64,000 nucleotides of DNA from Ramlibacter sp. Leaf400. GTDB taxonomy: Bacteria; Pseudomonadota; Gammaproteobacteria; Burkholderiales; Burkholderiaceae_C. The notes under the pieces were generated by a model. That model was not told where the DNA came from. It did not search any database and saw only the letters and a program-made list of their open reading frames with translations. Below, piece by piece: positions 10,514 to 19,730 of the stretch. The translations under genes were made by a program, and so were the position numbers. Within the stretch, counting starts at the first letter, position 1, and each line of letters begins with the position of its first letter. Where the stretch lies: the NCBI RefSeq assembly GCF_001424545.1, contig NZ_LMQL01000013.1, positions 255,907 to 319,906 of the forward strand. Direction: 5' to 3'.

Positions 10514-12148
10514 ATGGTCAGAGCCACCCAACTGCTGCATGCCCAGCGCGAGCCGGTGCCCACCCGGCCGGCCGCCACCGTGATCCTGATGCGCGACTCG
10601 CCCCAGGGCCCGGAACTGCTGATGACGCGCCGTTCGCCCAAGGCCAGCTTCGCCCCCGGCGCCTACGTCTTCCCCGGTGGCGGCATCGACGCCGCCGACG
10701 CCGCCGCCCATGCCGTGGCCGCGCGCCGGCCGGGCCAGGTCGACCTCCATCTCACCCAGGCCATCGCCGCCATCCGCGAGAGCTTCGAGGAACTGGGCGT
10801 GCTGCTCGCGCGCCATGCCGACGGCCGCTTCGCCGACCGTGACGACATCGCCGCGCTCGACCGCCACGCGCCGTTCGCACCGCAGTGCCAGGAACGCGGC
10901 CTCACGCTCGCCGCCGACCGCGTCTTCCTGCTGGCCCACTGGATCACCGACCGCGACCTGCCGCGCCGCTTCGACGTGCCCTTCCTCGTGGCTCGCATGC
11001 CCGACGGCCAGGAGCCGGTGGCCGACGAAGCCGAGCAGTTCGAACCGGTGTGGGTGCGTCCGGCCGACGCGCTGGCGCGCCATAAGGCGGGCCAGTTCTT
11101 CATGATCTTCCCGACCATCCGGACGCTGGAGCGCCTGCAGGCCTTCGCCAGCGTGCAGCAGGTGCTGGACGCCTGCGCCGGCGAGCAGCCCCTGTGGACC
11201 AGCTGCCCGCGCGCCGGCCTGCTCTCGGGGCAGGAATCGCGCCACATGGAGCACGAGATGCCGTTCGGCGAGCTGGAGCTGGTCTCGCCCGACGGGCAGA
11301 TCGTCCATGCCCTCGACTGGCAGTGCGAGCGGGCGGTGCCGCTGCTGCGCAACGTGATGCGCCTGACCGCCGGCAATCCGGGCGTGATGACCGGGCCGGG
11401 CACCAACAGCTACATCGTGGGCGATGCCGGCACGGGCTACCTGGTCATCGATCCGGGCCCGAACGACCCGCAGCACCTGCGGCGCCTGTACGACGCCACC
11501 GGCGGCGACATCCGCACCATCGTCTGCACGCACTCGCATCCCGACCATTCGCCCGGCGCGCGCCCGCTGCAGGCCATGTGCGCGCGCAAGCCCGCGATCC
11601 TGGGCCTGCCCTCGCGGCCGACGGCGCGGCCGGGCAGCGTCTTCACCCCGGACCGCGCGCTGGACGACGGCGAAGTGCTGGCCCTGTCCGGCGGCGGCCA
11701 GGGGCACCACCTGAAGGTGATCCACACCCCGGGCCACGCGGCCAACCACCTGTGCCTGGTGCTGGTGGAGGACGGCCTGCTGTTCTCGGGCGACCACATC
11801 CTCAACGGCAGCACCACGGTGGTCGATCCGCCGGACGGCGACATGACGGCCTACCTCGATTCGCTGGACCGCCTGCGGGCGGCCTGCGCGGAGCACGGCA
11901 TCGATTTCATCCTGCCGGCCCACGGCCACGTGCTGGGCTCGGCCGCCCAGGCGATCGCGCGCCTGAAGCAGCACCGGCTGCAGCGCGAAGCCAAGGTGAT
12001 CGCCGCGATGCGCGCCCGGCCCGATGCCACGCCCGACGACTGGGTGCCGCTGGCCTACGACGACGTGCCGCCGCGGATGTGGCCGGTGGCGCAGCGCTCG
12101 CTGATCGCGCATGTGCAGCGCATCCAGGCGCTGGGCCTGGTCCGCTGA
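10514..12148 (+). CDS. Nudix hydrolase - metallo-beta-lactamase fold fusion hydrolase
   Basis: 544 residues if started at ATG 10514 (MVRATQLLHAQRE); an ATG 14 codons upstream is in frame but poorly placed. The N-terminal half is a Nudix-like domain: FPGGGIDAAD, then RESFEELGVLL as the Nudix-box helix. The C-terminal half is an MBL domain of the LACTB2/glyoxalase-II type with the metal motif THSHPDHSPG, then HTPGHAANH, FSGDHIL and PAHGHVLG. The substrate is unknown; MBL members of this group cleave RNA or thioesters. The Nudix box is spaced by a long insert before RESFEEL. The gene is divergent from dapF and ends just before rnpB on the other strand. Confidence 0.85.
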   Translation: MVRATQLLHAQREPVPTRPAATVILMRDSPQGPELLMTRRSPKASFAPGAYVFPGGGIDAADAAAHAVAARRPGQVDLHLTQAIAAIRESFEELGVLLARHADGRFADRDDIAALDRHAPFAPQCQERGLTLAADRVFLLAHWITDRDLPRRFDVPFLVARMPDGQEPVADEAEQFEPVWVRPADALARHKAGQFFMIFPTIRTLERLQAFASVQQVLDACAGEQPLWTSCPRAGLLSGQESRHMEHEMPFGELELVSPDGQIVHALDWQCERAVPLLRNVMRLTAGNPGVMTGPGTNSYIVGDAGTGYLVIDPGPNDPQHLRRLYDATGGDIRTIVCTHSHPDHSPGARPLQAMCARKPAILGLPSRPTARPGSVFTPDRALDDGEVLALSGGGQGHHLKVIHTPGHAANHLCLVLVEDGLLFSGDHILNGSTTVVDPPDGDMTAYLDSLDRLRAACAEHGIDFILPAHGHVLGSAAQAIARLKQHRLQREAKVIAAMRARPDATPDDWVPLAYDDVPPRMWPVAQRSLIAHVQRIQALGLVR

Positions 12149-12159
12149 ACGAAATTAGT

Positions 12160-12496
12160 GTGAAGCGCGCCGATAGGCCGGATTCTGTGCGGCGCGGTTG
12201 CCCGCGCCGTGACCGCCATTCCTCTGGGCCGGGGGTCGCCCCACCGGCTCGGTGCTACCTACCCGCCGGCTCCGCGGAGCCACATCGATGCCGGCCTATT
12301 TGGTATTGCTGCGCGTAGAGATTGCCCGTTTCACCCGGCAAGCCCCCTTTCGGAAACCCACCGACTCGTCTCTGTTGCTCTGATCCTCACCTCGCGGTGG
12401 ACAGGTGTTGCCTGCTACGCTGCCCTGTGCAGTCCGGACCTTCCTCCAGTGCCACCTTTCGGTGATCGCACCAGCGGCGGTCTGGCGTGCTTCACG
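12160..12496 (-). ncRNA. rnpB: RNase P RNA (class A)
   Basis: Catalytic RNA of RNase P, which matures tRNA 5' ends. Read on the minus strand, the 5' part has GAAGCACGCCAGACCGCCGC followed by GGAGGAAGGTCCGGACT, the hallmark P4/J3-4 region. The 3' end has CAGAATCCGGCCTATCGGC, the complementary P4 strand and closing segment. A GAAA-capped stem and the long central helices are visible between them. The length of ~337 bases is normal. The ends are estimated to within a few bases. It lies between a convergent Nudix/MBL gene and a divergent oxidoreductase gene. Confidence 0.93.
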
Positions 12497-12500
12497 TTGC

Positions 12501-12506
12501 GTATTA
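12501..12506 (-). promoter_or_regulatory. probable -10 element of rnpB
   Basis: The minus strand reads TAATAC here, about 6-7 bases before the expected 5' end of RNase P RNA. The segment upstream is GC-rich with only a weak -35 candidate. The assignment comes from spacing and sequence only. Confidence 0.5.
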
Positions 12507-12559
12507 TCCCGGACCCGGCCCGCAACCCTGCGGGCCGCCTGCTTGATCGACACAAGCCC

Positions 12560-14215
12560 GTGATCCGAATCTCCGAACTCAAGCTTCCCCTCTCGCAGGC
12601 GGAGCAGCCCGAAACGCCCCTGCGCACCGCCGCCGCGGCCGTGCTGGGCGTGCCCGACGCCGCCATCGCCCGCCTGGAGGTGTTCAAGCGCAGCTTCGAC
12701 GCCCGCAAGGCCGACCTGCTGGCGGTGTACATCGTGGACCTCGCGCTGGCCGACCCGGCAGCCGAACCGGCATTGCTGCAGCGTCTGGCCAAACACCCGC
12801 ACGTGGCGCCCACGCCGGACATGGCCTGGCGCCCGCCCGTCACCGCGGCATCGGCGCCGGATCCCCGCCCGGTGGTGATCGGCTTCGGCCCCTGCGGCAT
12901 CTTCGCGGCGCTGGTGCTGGCCCAGATGGGCCTCAAGCCCATCGTGCTGGAGCGCGGCAAGCCGGTGCGCGAGCGCACCAAGGACACCTGGGGCCTGTGG
13001 CGCAAGCGTGAGCTGCACCCGGAGAGCAACGTGCAGTTCGGCGAGGGCGGCGCCGGCACCTTCTCGGACGGCAAGCTCTACAGCCAGATCAAGGACCCGC
13101 GGTACCTCGGCCGCAAGGTGATGCGCGAATTCGTCCAGGCGGGCGCACCCGAGGACATCCTGTACGTCGCCCACCCGCACATCGGCACCTTCAAGCTGGT
13201 GAAGGTGGTGGAGCGCCTGCGCGAGCAGATCCTGGCCCTGGGCGGCGAGATCCGCTTCCAGCAGCGGGTGATGGACTTCCACATCGAGGACGGCCAGGTG
13301 CGCGGCCTCACGGTGCTGCACCAGGACAGCGGCGCCACCTCCGAGCTGCGCGCCGACCACGTGGTGCTGGCTTTGGGCCACAGCTCGCGCGACACCTTCG
13401 AGGCACTGCACCAGCGTGGCGTGCACCTGGAGGCGAAGCCTTTCTCCATCGGCTTTCGCATCGAGCACCCGCAGGGGATGATCGACCGCGCCCGCTGGGG
13501 CCGGCATGCCGGCCATCCGCTGCTGGGCGCGGCCGACTACAAGCTGGTCCACCACGCGAGCAACGGCCGCGCGGTCTACAGCTTCTGCATGTGCCCGGGC
13601 GGCACGGTGGTGGCCGCCACTTCGGAGCCGCAGCGCGTGGTCACCAACGGCATGAGCCAGTATTCGCGCAACGAGCGCAACGCCAACGCCGGTGTGGTGG
13701 TGTCCATCGAACCGGCCGATTACCCCGGCGGCCCGCTGGCCGGCGTGGCGCTGCAGCGCGAGCTGGAGTCCCGCGCCTTCGTGCTGGGCGGCGGTACCTA
13801 CGAGGCGCCCGGGCAGCTGGTGGGCGACTTCATCGCCGGGCGGCCGTCCACCCAGTTCGGCGACGTGCAGCCCTCCTACAAGCCGGGCGTGAAGCTGGGC
13901 GACCTGCATCCCTCGCTGCCGCCCTACGCCATCGAGGCCATGCGCGAGGCGCTGCCGGCGTTCGGCCGCAAGATCCAGGGCTTCGACCGGCCCGATGCGG
14001 TGCTGACCGGCGTGGAGACCCGCACCTCCTCGCCGGTGCGCATCACGCGCGGCGACGATTTCCAGAGCCTGAACGTGCGGGGCCTCTACCCCGCCGGTGA
14101 AGGCGCCGGCTACGCGGGCGGCATCCTGTCCGCCGGCGTGGACGGCATCAAGGTCGGTGAGGCGGTAGCGCGCAGCATCGCCGGCACCCACCAGATCGCA
14201 GAACTGACGACATGA
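12560..14215 (+). CDS. NAD(P)/FAD-dependent oxidoreductase (COG2509-like)
   Basis: 551 residues from a GTG at 12560 (the family usually opens M-I/L-R-L/I-SELKLPL, matched by VIRISELKLPL). Upstream in-frame sequence belongs to rnpB and is not coding. An N-terminal ~90-residue ferredoxin-like domain precedes the FAD-binding Rossmann fold (VVIGFGPCGIFAALVL, about residue 112) with LERGKPVRERT. Further motifs are FGEGGAGTFSDGKL, LALGHSSRDTF and a closing GLYPAGEGAGYAGGI that contacts FAD. The substrate is unknown. The stop overlaps the proQ-like start by 4 bases (ATGA). Starts ~64 bases from the rnpB 5' end, so the two promoters are back to back. Confidence 0.88.
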   Translation: MIRISELKLPLSQAEQPETPLRTAAAAVLGVPDAAIARLEVFKRSFDARKADLLAVYIVDLALADPAAEPALLQRLAKHPHVAPTPDMAWRPPVTAASAPDPRPVVIGFGPCGIFAALVLAQMGLKPIVLERGKPVRERTKDTWGLWRKRELHPESNVQFGEGGAGTFSDGKLYSQIKDPRYLGRKVMREFVQAGAPEDILYVAHPHIGTFKLVKVVERLREQILALGGEIRFQQRVMDFHIEDGQVRGLTVLHQDSGATSELRADHVVLALGHSSRDTFEALHQRGVHLEAKPFSIGFRIEHPQGMIDRARWGRHAGHPLLGAADYKLVHHASNGRAVYSFCMCPGGTVVAATSEPQRVVTNGMSQYSRNERNANAGVVVSIEPADYPGGPLAGVALQRELESRAFVLGGGTYEAPGQLVGDFIAGRPSTQFGDVQPSYKPGVKLGDLHPSLPPYAIEAMREALPAFGRKIQGFDRPDAVLTGVETRTSSPVRITRGDDFQSLNVRGLYPAGEGAGYAGGILSAGVDGIKVGEAVARSIAGTHQIAELTT

Positions 14216-14871
14216 ACGACGAAACCCCCACCGCCGCCCCCGCGGCCCCCGCCGAGGGCGGCGCTGCACGGCAGCAGAAGAAGCGAAAGGCGGCGCGGCC
14301 GCTGCATCCGGTGCTGCACACGCTCTTCGAGCTGTACCCGCGCCTGTTCGGCGCGCGCTTCCTGCCGCTCAAGCTGGGCGTGTTCGAGGAGATGGTGGCC
14401 GCCCACCCCGACCGCCTGAAGGCCGAGGAGCTGAAGGTGGCGCTGGGCCTGCACACGCGGTCCACCCGCTACCTGGAGGCCGTGGCCGCCGGCGTGCCGC
14501 GGCACGACCTGCAGGCGCAGCCGGTGGAGCCGGTGGCGCCGGAACACGTGCACCACGCCATCCTGGAGCTCTACCGCCGCAAGAGCGCGACGCCGCAGGA
14601 GCCGCTGGCGCGCGAGCGCGCCGTCAAGCAGCTCGTCGAAGCGGTCGGCCGTTCCGGCCTGGGCCGCGACGGCTACCGCGAGCGCTTCGGGGCCGGCCCG
14701 GACTTCGCGGTCGCGCTGCTGGACGAGGCGCTGATGGCGATCGGCCAGAAGTCGGCCCGGCAGGAGGCGCTGCAGCGGGCATTCCAGGCCAGCGGCAAGA
14801 GCGTGGAGGACTTCGCGGAGATGTACGGGCTGAGCACGGCCGAGGTAAAGGCGCTGGGCGCCGCCGCCTAG
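14212..14871 (+). CDS. proQ: ProQ/FinO-family RNA-binding protein
   Basis: 219 residues. Residues ~30-135 form the FinO-like domain (PVLHTLFELYPRLFGARFLPLKLGVFEEM and LHTRSTRYLEAVAAG), which in ProQ/FinO binds sRNAs and mRNA 3' ends. The N-terminus is a short basic, Ala-rich tail (QQKKRKAARP); the C-terminal ~80 residues are helical and differ from the E. coli KOW-like domain. Translationally coupled to the upstream oxidoreductase (ATGA). A strong terminator and a palindromic repeat follow the stop. The gene symbol is by family; true orthology to E. coli proQ is not proven. Confidence 0.85.
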   Translation: MNDETPTAAPAAPAEGGAARQQKKRKAARPLHPVLHTLFELYPRLFGARFLPLKLGVFEEMVAAHPDRLKAEELKVALGLHTRSTRYLEAVAAGVPRHDLQAQPVEPVAPEHVHHAILELYRRKSATPQEPLARERAVKQLVEAVGRSGLGRDGYRERFGAGPDFAVALLDEALMAIGQKSARQEALQRAFQASGKSVEDFAEMYGLSTAEVKALGAAA

Positions 14872-14880
14872 TCCAGCAGT

Positions 14881-14977
14881 CCGTCATTCCCGCGAAGGCG
14901 GGAATCCAGGGCTTCCGGCTTCTTGAAGGGCATCCGGGGCGCGCTGCGCTGGATTCCCGCCTCCGCGGGAATGACGG
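14881..14977. repeat. paired dRS3-like inverted repeat, copy 1
   Basis: Two copies of ATTCCC-N8-GGGAAT (ATTCCCGCGAAGGCGGGAAT on the left, ATTCCCGCCTCCGCGGGAAT on the right) flank ~45 bases and are themselves inverted, CCGTCATTCC...GGAATGACGG. The same element recurs near 20971, 45910 and 63903. The form matches the dRS3 repeat of Neisseria. It lies 9 bases after the proQ-family stop. Confidence 0.8.
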
Positions 14978-15011
14978 GGACGAGGACAGGTGCCCGGGTG
15001 TGAATAGCAAG

Positions 15012-15042
15012 AAAAAAGCCGCCAGAAGGCGGCTTTTCTTTT
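15012..15042. terminator. bidirectional rho-independent terminator (proQ-family gene / htpX)
   Basis: AAAAAAGCCGCC, loop AGAA, GGCGGCTTTTCTTTT: a 6-7-bp GC stem with A-run and T-run on either side. It sits between the convergent proQ-family and htpX genes, so it can serve both. Confidence 0.85.
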
Positions 15043-15057
15043 GCGAGCGGAGTGCCC

Positions 15058-15930
15058 TCAGCCCTGCGCCGACTGCAGCGCCGCGATGCGCTCCTCGATC
15101 GGCGGGTGCGTGGAGAACAGCTTGCCCACGCCCGAGGTGATGCCCATCGACTGCAGGCCCTTGGGCAGCTCGCCCGGGACCATGCCGCCCAGGCGGGCCA
15201 GCGCGTTGATCATCGGCTGGCGGCGACCCATCAGCTGGGCCGAGCCGCTGTCGGCGCGGAACTCGCGCTGGCGCGAGAACCAGGCCACGATGATGGCGGC
15301 CAGGAAGCCCAGCAGGATGTCCAGCACGATGGTGGTGATCATGTAGCCGATGCCCGGGCCCGAGCGCTGCTCGCCGCGGCTGAGCCAGCCGTCCACCAGG
15401 TAGCCGATCACCCGCGACAGGAACACGACGAAGGTGTTCATCACGCCCTGGATCAGCGTCATGGTGACCATGTCGCCGTTGGCGATGTGCGCGACCTCGT
15501 GGCCGATGACCGCCTCGACCTCCTCGCGCGTCATGCCCTGCAGCAGGCCGGTGGACACCGCGACCAGCGCGCTGTTCTTGAAGGCACCCGTGGCGAAGGC
15601 GTTGGGCTCGCCCGGGAAGATGCCGACCTCGGGCATGCCGATGCCGGCCTTGTCGGCGAAGCCGCGCACCGTCTCGACGATCCAGCGCTCGTCCGGGCCT
15701 TCGGCGCCGGTGATCAGCTGCACGCCCGAGCTCCACTTGGCGATCGTCTTGGACAGCAGCAGCGAGATGATGGCGCCGCCGAAGCCCATGATGAAGGCGA
15801 AGCCCAGCAGTGCGCCCAGGTTCAGGCCGTTGGCGGTCAGGTACCGGTTGACGCCCAGCAGGTTGGCCACGATTCCCAGCACCACCACGACCGCGAGGTT
15901 GGTGGCCAGGAACAGGAAGATGCGTTTCAT
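15058..15930 (-). CDS. htpX: membrane zinc metalloprotease HtpX
   Basis: 290-residue M48-family inner-membrane protease in membrane-protein quality control. Two N-terminal membrane helices (about 4-24 and 38-60) are followed by the zinc motif HEVAH (His144, Glu145, His148), two further hydrophobic segments (about 158-215) and the third ligand region [12 protein letters not shown]. Length and [15 protein letters not shown] opening are standard. Stop is 16 bases from the shared terminator. Upstream ~105 bases separate it from the DUF3025 stop. Confidence 0.95.
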   Translation of the reverse strand: MKRIFLFLATNLAVVVVLGIVANLLGVNRYLTANGLNLGALLGFAFIMGFGGAIISLLLSKTIAKWSSGVQLITGAEGPDERWIVETVRGFADKAGIGMPEVGIFPGEPNAFATGAFKNSALVAVSTGLLQGMTREEVEAVIGHEVAHIANGDMVTMTLIQGVMNTFVVFLSRVIGYLVDGWLSRGEQRSGPGIGYMITTIVLDILLGFLAAIIVAWFSRQREFRADSGSAQLMGRRQPMINALARLGGMVPGELPKGLQSMGITSGVGKLFSTHPPIEERIAALQSAQG

Positions 15931-16035
15931 AAGGCTCCGAAAAGTGAAGTCCGGGGATTCCAGCGCCCAGATGAGGTGATGGCACCGGGTTTCAAGGGCC
16001 GCGCCCCCTGGCGCGCGCCGAATTCTGCCCTGCCT

Positions 16036-16767
16036 TCACCGCCTGCGCGGCCGGAAAACCACAGAGTCGTCGTAGAACGAAAAGTTCAGGTTCCCCGCGT
16101 CCCAGCCCGGGATGCCCGCCAAGGGCAAGGGCGTGAACGGCTTGCCGGCCAGCCGCTGCGGCGTGCAACGCTGCGCCAGCCAGGTGTCCGCGGCCTCGAA
16201 TTCCGGGAGGGGGCAGGTCTCGTGCCAGACGTGCGCCGTCAGGTCCTTGCGCGGCGCCGCCAGTTTTTCCAGCAGCGCGTGGCCGAACACCACCACGCGG
16301 GCCTCCTGCCAGCGGGGCCGCAGGTCGATGAACAGGCGCTTCCAGTTCCGCGCCAGCAAGGCGTCCCACACCGGCGGCGGCGCGTCTAGCAGCGCGCCGT
16401 TCTCGTCGAACAGGGTGATGGCGTCGCGCACCGGCCCGCGCCGGCCGCCGATGCCGTGCGCGGCGATCTCGCCGGCCTGCAACGCGTTCAGCCTCGCCTT
16501 GCTGCGCGGCAGGCGGTGCCAGACCAGGCCGTTGAAGAAGTCGTGCAGGTTGTCGCGGGTCGGGCACTCGCGGCGCTCGAAGATGAACTGCTCGTAGGGC
16601 ATGCCCTCCGGCAGCGCGTCCTGCGCGACGAAGCGCACGGGCGACGGGGCCTGTGCGTTCAGCGTTTCGTGGAGGGGACTGGCGGCGGCCACAAGCTGCT
16701 CGACCGCCTGCCCCGGCTCGCGCCAGGGCGCGTACCAGGGCGCTTCCCAGTCCAGGCGCTCAGTCAA
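16036..16767 (-). CDS. DUF3025 domain protein
   Basis: 243 residues with the family features FIFERRECPTRDNLHDFFNGLVWHRLPRSK and a closing PGWDAGNLNFSFYDDSVVFRP. Function is unknown. I use the TTG at 16765-16767, which overlaps the end of the NYN gene by 8 bases; the first downstream ATG would cut into the conserved region. No signal peptide or membrane helices. Coupled to the NYN gene by overlap. Confidence 0.8.
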   Translation of the reverse strand: MTERLDWEAPWYAPWREPGQAVEQLVAAASPLHETLNAQAPSPVRFVAQDALPEGMPYEQFIFERRECPTRDNLHDFFNGLVWHRLPRSKARLNALQAGEIAAHGIGGRRGPVRDAITLFDENGALLDAPPPVWDALLARNWKRLFIDLRPRWQEARVVVFGHALLEKLAAPRKDLTAHVWHETCPLPEFEAADTWLAQRCTPQRLAGKPFTPLPLAGIPGWDAGNLNFSFYDDSVVFRPRRR

Positions 16768-17536
16768 CGCCGTCCAGGCGCCGGAGCTTGTTGGGCGCGC
16801 GTGCCGGCGACAGTTCGATGGGCAGGTCCAGCTTCCTGAAGAAGCTGGGGGCGCTGGTGCTCTTCGTCATCACCTTGGCGTCGCGCAGCATCTTGACCAC
16901 GGTGTTGAGTTCCAGGGACTCGCCTTCGAGGAACCCGGGCATGTCCTCCAGCAGCGACCAGACGATGGACGCGGGGTCGGAAGCGGGCGCGGGCGCCGGC
17001 GGCGGCGGCGGTGCCTTGCGGGCCGTCGTCTTGCGGGCCGACTTGCGGGCGGGGCTCGGGGGCGCCTGCAGCGCAGCGATCGGGGCCGCGACCGGTGCCG
17101 CCGCCCGAGCCGAACCCCGGGGCGACAAGGAGACCACTTCGGCGTACACGCGCTGAAGCACGTCGAGGTCGGCCTTGTGCCCCTGCGCGTAGCACAGCAC
17201 CTCGCGCCCGGATTCCCGCAACCGGACCGCCAGCGGGGCGAAGTCGCCGTCGCTCGAACCGATGGCGACGGTGGGCGGCAGGCCCCCGGCATGCAGCAGG
17301 TCCATCGCATCGATGACCAGCGCCGCGTCGGTCGTTCCCCTGCCCTGGTTCACCACCACCCGCGCCGCATGCTTTTGCAGCACGTCGCGGGCCGCCGACA
17401 GCGTCTCGGGGCTGCCGTAGGCGCGCAGCACGGTGATCAGGAAGCCGCGAGCGAGGAGGTCGGCGATCGCCTTGTCCGCGACTTCGGGCGACAGGTTGTC
17501 GGCGTCGATCAGCAGCGCCGCGGCGGGACGGGCCAT
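16760..17536 (-). CDS. NYN/PIN-fold domain protein (LabA-like)
   Basis: 258 residues from ATG 17536 (MARPAAALLIDADNLSP). Residues 1-~130 form a NYN nuclease-like domain with the acidic positions LLIDADN, GTTDAALVIDAMDLL and SSDGDFAPLA. An Ala/Pro/Lys-rich linker (~150-185) leads to a C-terminal OST-HTH/LOTUS-like helical segment ending in FFRKLDLPIEL. NYN-OST-HTH proteins are thought to act on RNA; the target is unknown. A GTG 9 bases upstream is an alternative start. The gene begins 5 bases after the pyrC stop. Confidence 0.8.
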   Translation of the reverse strand: MARPAAALLIDADNLSPEVADKAIADLLARGFLITVLRAYGSPETLSAARDVLQKHAARVVVNQGRGTTDAALVIDAMDLLHAGGLPPTVAIGSSDGDFAPLAVRLRESGREVLCYAQGHKADLDVLQRVYAEVVSLSPRGSARAAAPVAAPIAALQAPPSPARKSARKTTARKAPPPPPAPAPASDPASIVWSLLEDMPGFLEGESLELNTVVKMLRDAKVMTKSTSAPSFFRKLDLPIELSPARAPNKLRRLDGVD

Positions 17537-17541
17537 CGTGC

Positions 17542-18582
17542 TCACGCGGACGCGACCGATTGCCATCGCAGCGTCTCGCCTGCCCGCAGCGGCTTGAGCT
17601 GGGCCTCGCCGAAGGGATAGGCCTCGGGCACGGTCCAGTCGCGGCGCTGCAGGGTGAGCCGGCCGCGGTTGCGCGGCAGGCCGTAGAAGTCGGCGCCCCA
17701 GAAGCTGGCGAAGCCTTCCAGGCGGTCGAGCGCGCCGGCGGCGTCGAAGGCCTCGGCGTAGAGCTCCATCGCGGCATGCCCGGTGTAGCAGCCGGCGCAG
17801 CCCAGGGCGTGTTCCTTCAGCTGCGCGGCGTGCGGTGCGCTGTCGGTGCCCAGGAAGAACTTGGGGCTGCCGGAGGTGGCCGCTTCCACCAGCGCGACGC
17901 GGTGCGTTTCGCGCTTGAGCACCGGCAGGCAGTAGAAGTGCGGGCGGATGCCGCCGGTGAAGATCGCGTTGCGGTTGTAGAGCAGGTGGTGCGCGGTGAT
18001 CGTGGCCGCGGTGAAGTCATCGGCGTCGCGGATGTACTGCGCGGCCTCGCGGGTGGTGATGTGCTCCATCACGATCTTCAGGCCGGGGAAGTCGCGGCGC
18101 AGCGGGATCAGCTGCTGGTCGATGAAGACCGCCTCACGGTCGAACAGGTCCACCTCCGGCGACGTGACCTCGCCGTGAACCAGCAGCGGCAGGCCTTCCT
18201 TCTGCATCGCCTCCAGCGTGCGGGCGGTCTTGCGGATGTCGGTCACGCCGAAGTCGCTGTTGGTGGTGGCGCCGGCCGGATAGAGCTTCACGGCCGCCAC
18301 GCCCGCCTCGCGCGCGCGGCGGATCTCGTCGGGCGGCAGGTTGTCGGTGAGGTAGAGCGTCATCAGCGGCTCGAAGTCGGCACCGGCCGGCAGCGCCGCG
18401 AGGATCCGCTCGCGGTAGGCCTGGGCCAGGGCCGCCGTGGTGATCGGCGGCTTGAGGTTGGGCATGATGATCGCGCGCGCGAACTGCGCCGCCGAATGCG
18501 GCAGCACGGCCGCCAGGGCGGCGCCGTCGCGCAGGTGCAGGTGCCAGTCGTCGGGTCGGGTGATCGTGAGGGAGTCGGCCAT
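17542..18582 (-). CDS. pyrC: dihydroorotase
   Basis: Third step of pyrimidine synthesis, cyclising carbamoyl-aspartate. 346 residues, the class II (E. coli PyrC-like) length. Zinc ligands His14 and His16 ([10 protein letters not shown]), the carboxylated Lys99 ([13 protein letters not shown]) and later His residues (VHGEV, MEHITT) are visible, with the catalytic Asp in GTDSAPH. Starts at ATG 18582 with [14 protein letters not shown]. Stands upstream of the NYN and DUF3025 genes in a compact minus-strand unit. Confidence 0.95.
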   Translation of the reverse strand: MADSLTITRPDDWHLHLRDGAALAAVLPHSAAQFARAIIMPNLKPPITTAALAQAYRERILAALPAGADFEPLMTLYLTDNLPPDEIRRAREAGVAAVKLYPAGATTNSDFGVTDIRKTARTLEAMQKEGLPLLVHGEVTSPEVDLFDREAVFIDQQLIPLRRDFPGLKIVMEHITTREAAQYIRDADDFTAATITAHHLLYNRNAIFTGGIRPHFYCLPVLKRETHRVALVEAATSGSPKFFLGTDSAPHAAQLKEHALGCAGCYTGHAAMELYAEAFDAAGALDRLEGFASFWGADFYGLPRNRGRLTLQRRDWTVPEAYPFGEAQLKPLRAGETLRWQSVASA

Positions 18583-18619
18583 ACAGGCCCGATTGTCCCA
18601 GAGCGCGGCGCGGCGCGGC

Positions 18620-19570
18620 TCAGCGGCCAGGGCCGTGGCGGAAAGCGGAGGGCGTCATCCCGGTGTGGTCGCGGAACACCCGGCTGAAATGGGAAGGGTT
18701 GCCGAAGCCCCAGGACAGGGCGATGTCGGTGATCGGCCGGGCGTTGGGGCCTGCGTGCTGCAGTTCCCGCACGCAGGCCTCCAGCCGCAGGCGCTGCATG
18801 TGGGCGGCGATGGATTCGCCCTCGCCCGCGAAGGCGTTGTACAGGTGGCGGCGGCTGCAATTGAGCGCGCGGGCGATGGTGTCCACCGACAGCTCGGGGT
18901 CGCGCAGGTGCTGCTGCACGTAGGTGCGGATCCGGTCGCGCAGCGCCTCGCGCTGGGTGACGGCCGTCTCCAGCCCGGCCAGCTCCATCAGCGAGAGCTG
19001 CACCAGCTGCTTGATCATCTCGCCCGCCCCGCGCGCTGCCGCCTCGCTCATGTGCGGCAGCTCCTGGTAGGTGTTGCGCATGGTCTCCAGCGCCACGCGC
19101 GAGATGCCGCTGGCGCCCAGGCGCCGCGCCATCACGCCTTCGACCCGCAGCGCCCGCTCGGTGACCGCGTCCTTGGGCACCATCACGATGAGGTGGTCGA
19201 CGCGCTCGGGGTTGGCGATCTCGTACGCGGCGGTGGTGTCGTAGATGACCCAGGCGCCCTCGCGAGCACAGGCCTCGCGCCCCTGCTGCTGCACGGTGGC
19301 GCTGCCCTGCCAGGGCGCGACGATCTTCAGGTAGGCGGTGTCGCTGGTGCGCGCCATGCCCGGCGTGCGCAGCACGCGGTGGCGGTTCGCCTCCAGCCGC
19401 GTGAGGATGACGTCGCCGGCATGCGAGGCGACCAGCTGGCCGTCGAATGCCGTGTCGCCGTACAGGTCGGATTCGAGCCCGCCGAAATGGCGCCAGACCC
19501 ACTCGCACCACTGGGGCGCCCGCTCGCGCGGAGCGACCACGTCGGTGGTGAAGCTCAGGGACTCGGCCAT
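18620..19570 (-). CDS. AraC-family transcriptional regulator
   Basis: 316 residues from ATG 19570 ([21 protein letters not shown]). The N-terminal part (~1-190) is the AraC-binding-like sensing domain found in regulators such as FeaR/NahS-type proteins ([23 protein letters not shown]). The C-terminal ~100 residues contain the two helix-turn-helix motifs, ending [24 protein letters not shown]. It is divergent from the Liv-type ABC operon with 160 bases between starts, so it is the obvious candidate regulator of that operon and of the aldehyde dehydrogenase at its end. That link is inference. Confidence 0.85.
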   Translation of the reverse strand: MAESLSFTTDVVAPRERAPQWCEWVWRHFGGLESDLYGDTAFDGQLVASHAGDVILTRLEANRHRVLRTPGMARTSDTAYLKIVAPWQGSATVQQQGREACAREGAWVIYDTTAAYEIANPERVDHLIVMVPKDAVTERALRVEGVMARRLGASGISRVALETMRNTYQELPHMSEAAARGAGEMIKQLVQLSLMELAGLETAVTQREALRDRIRTYVQQHLRDPELSVDTIARALNCSRRHLYNAFAGEGESIAAHMQRLRLEACVRELQHAGPNARPITDIALSWGFGNPSHFSRVFRDHTGMTPSAFRHGPGR

Positions 19571-19730
19571 GCGCGGGATTATCCGCGCCGCCTCTCGGGT
19601 CGGCCTTGCGACGGTTGAGGGAAAACCCGCCCCCTGGTGCACGCGCAGTACAGCGCATAGTGCCCGCGCAGCAAAGCAGCGCCGCTGCCCGCTTCGTACG
19701 ATCCGCCGACCACCTTCCGAGGAGACCGCG

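Noticed and set aside
10337..12112. A 591-codon minus-strand frame opposite the Nudix-MBL gene
   Set aside because: Composition is that of a shadow frame, and the plus strand encodes clear Nudix and MBL motifs.
12209..12559. N-terminal extension of the FAD oxidoreductase
   Set aside because: This stretch is rnpB on the other strand and its start promoter; the family begins at the SELKLPL block, so GTG 12560 is used.
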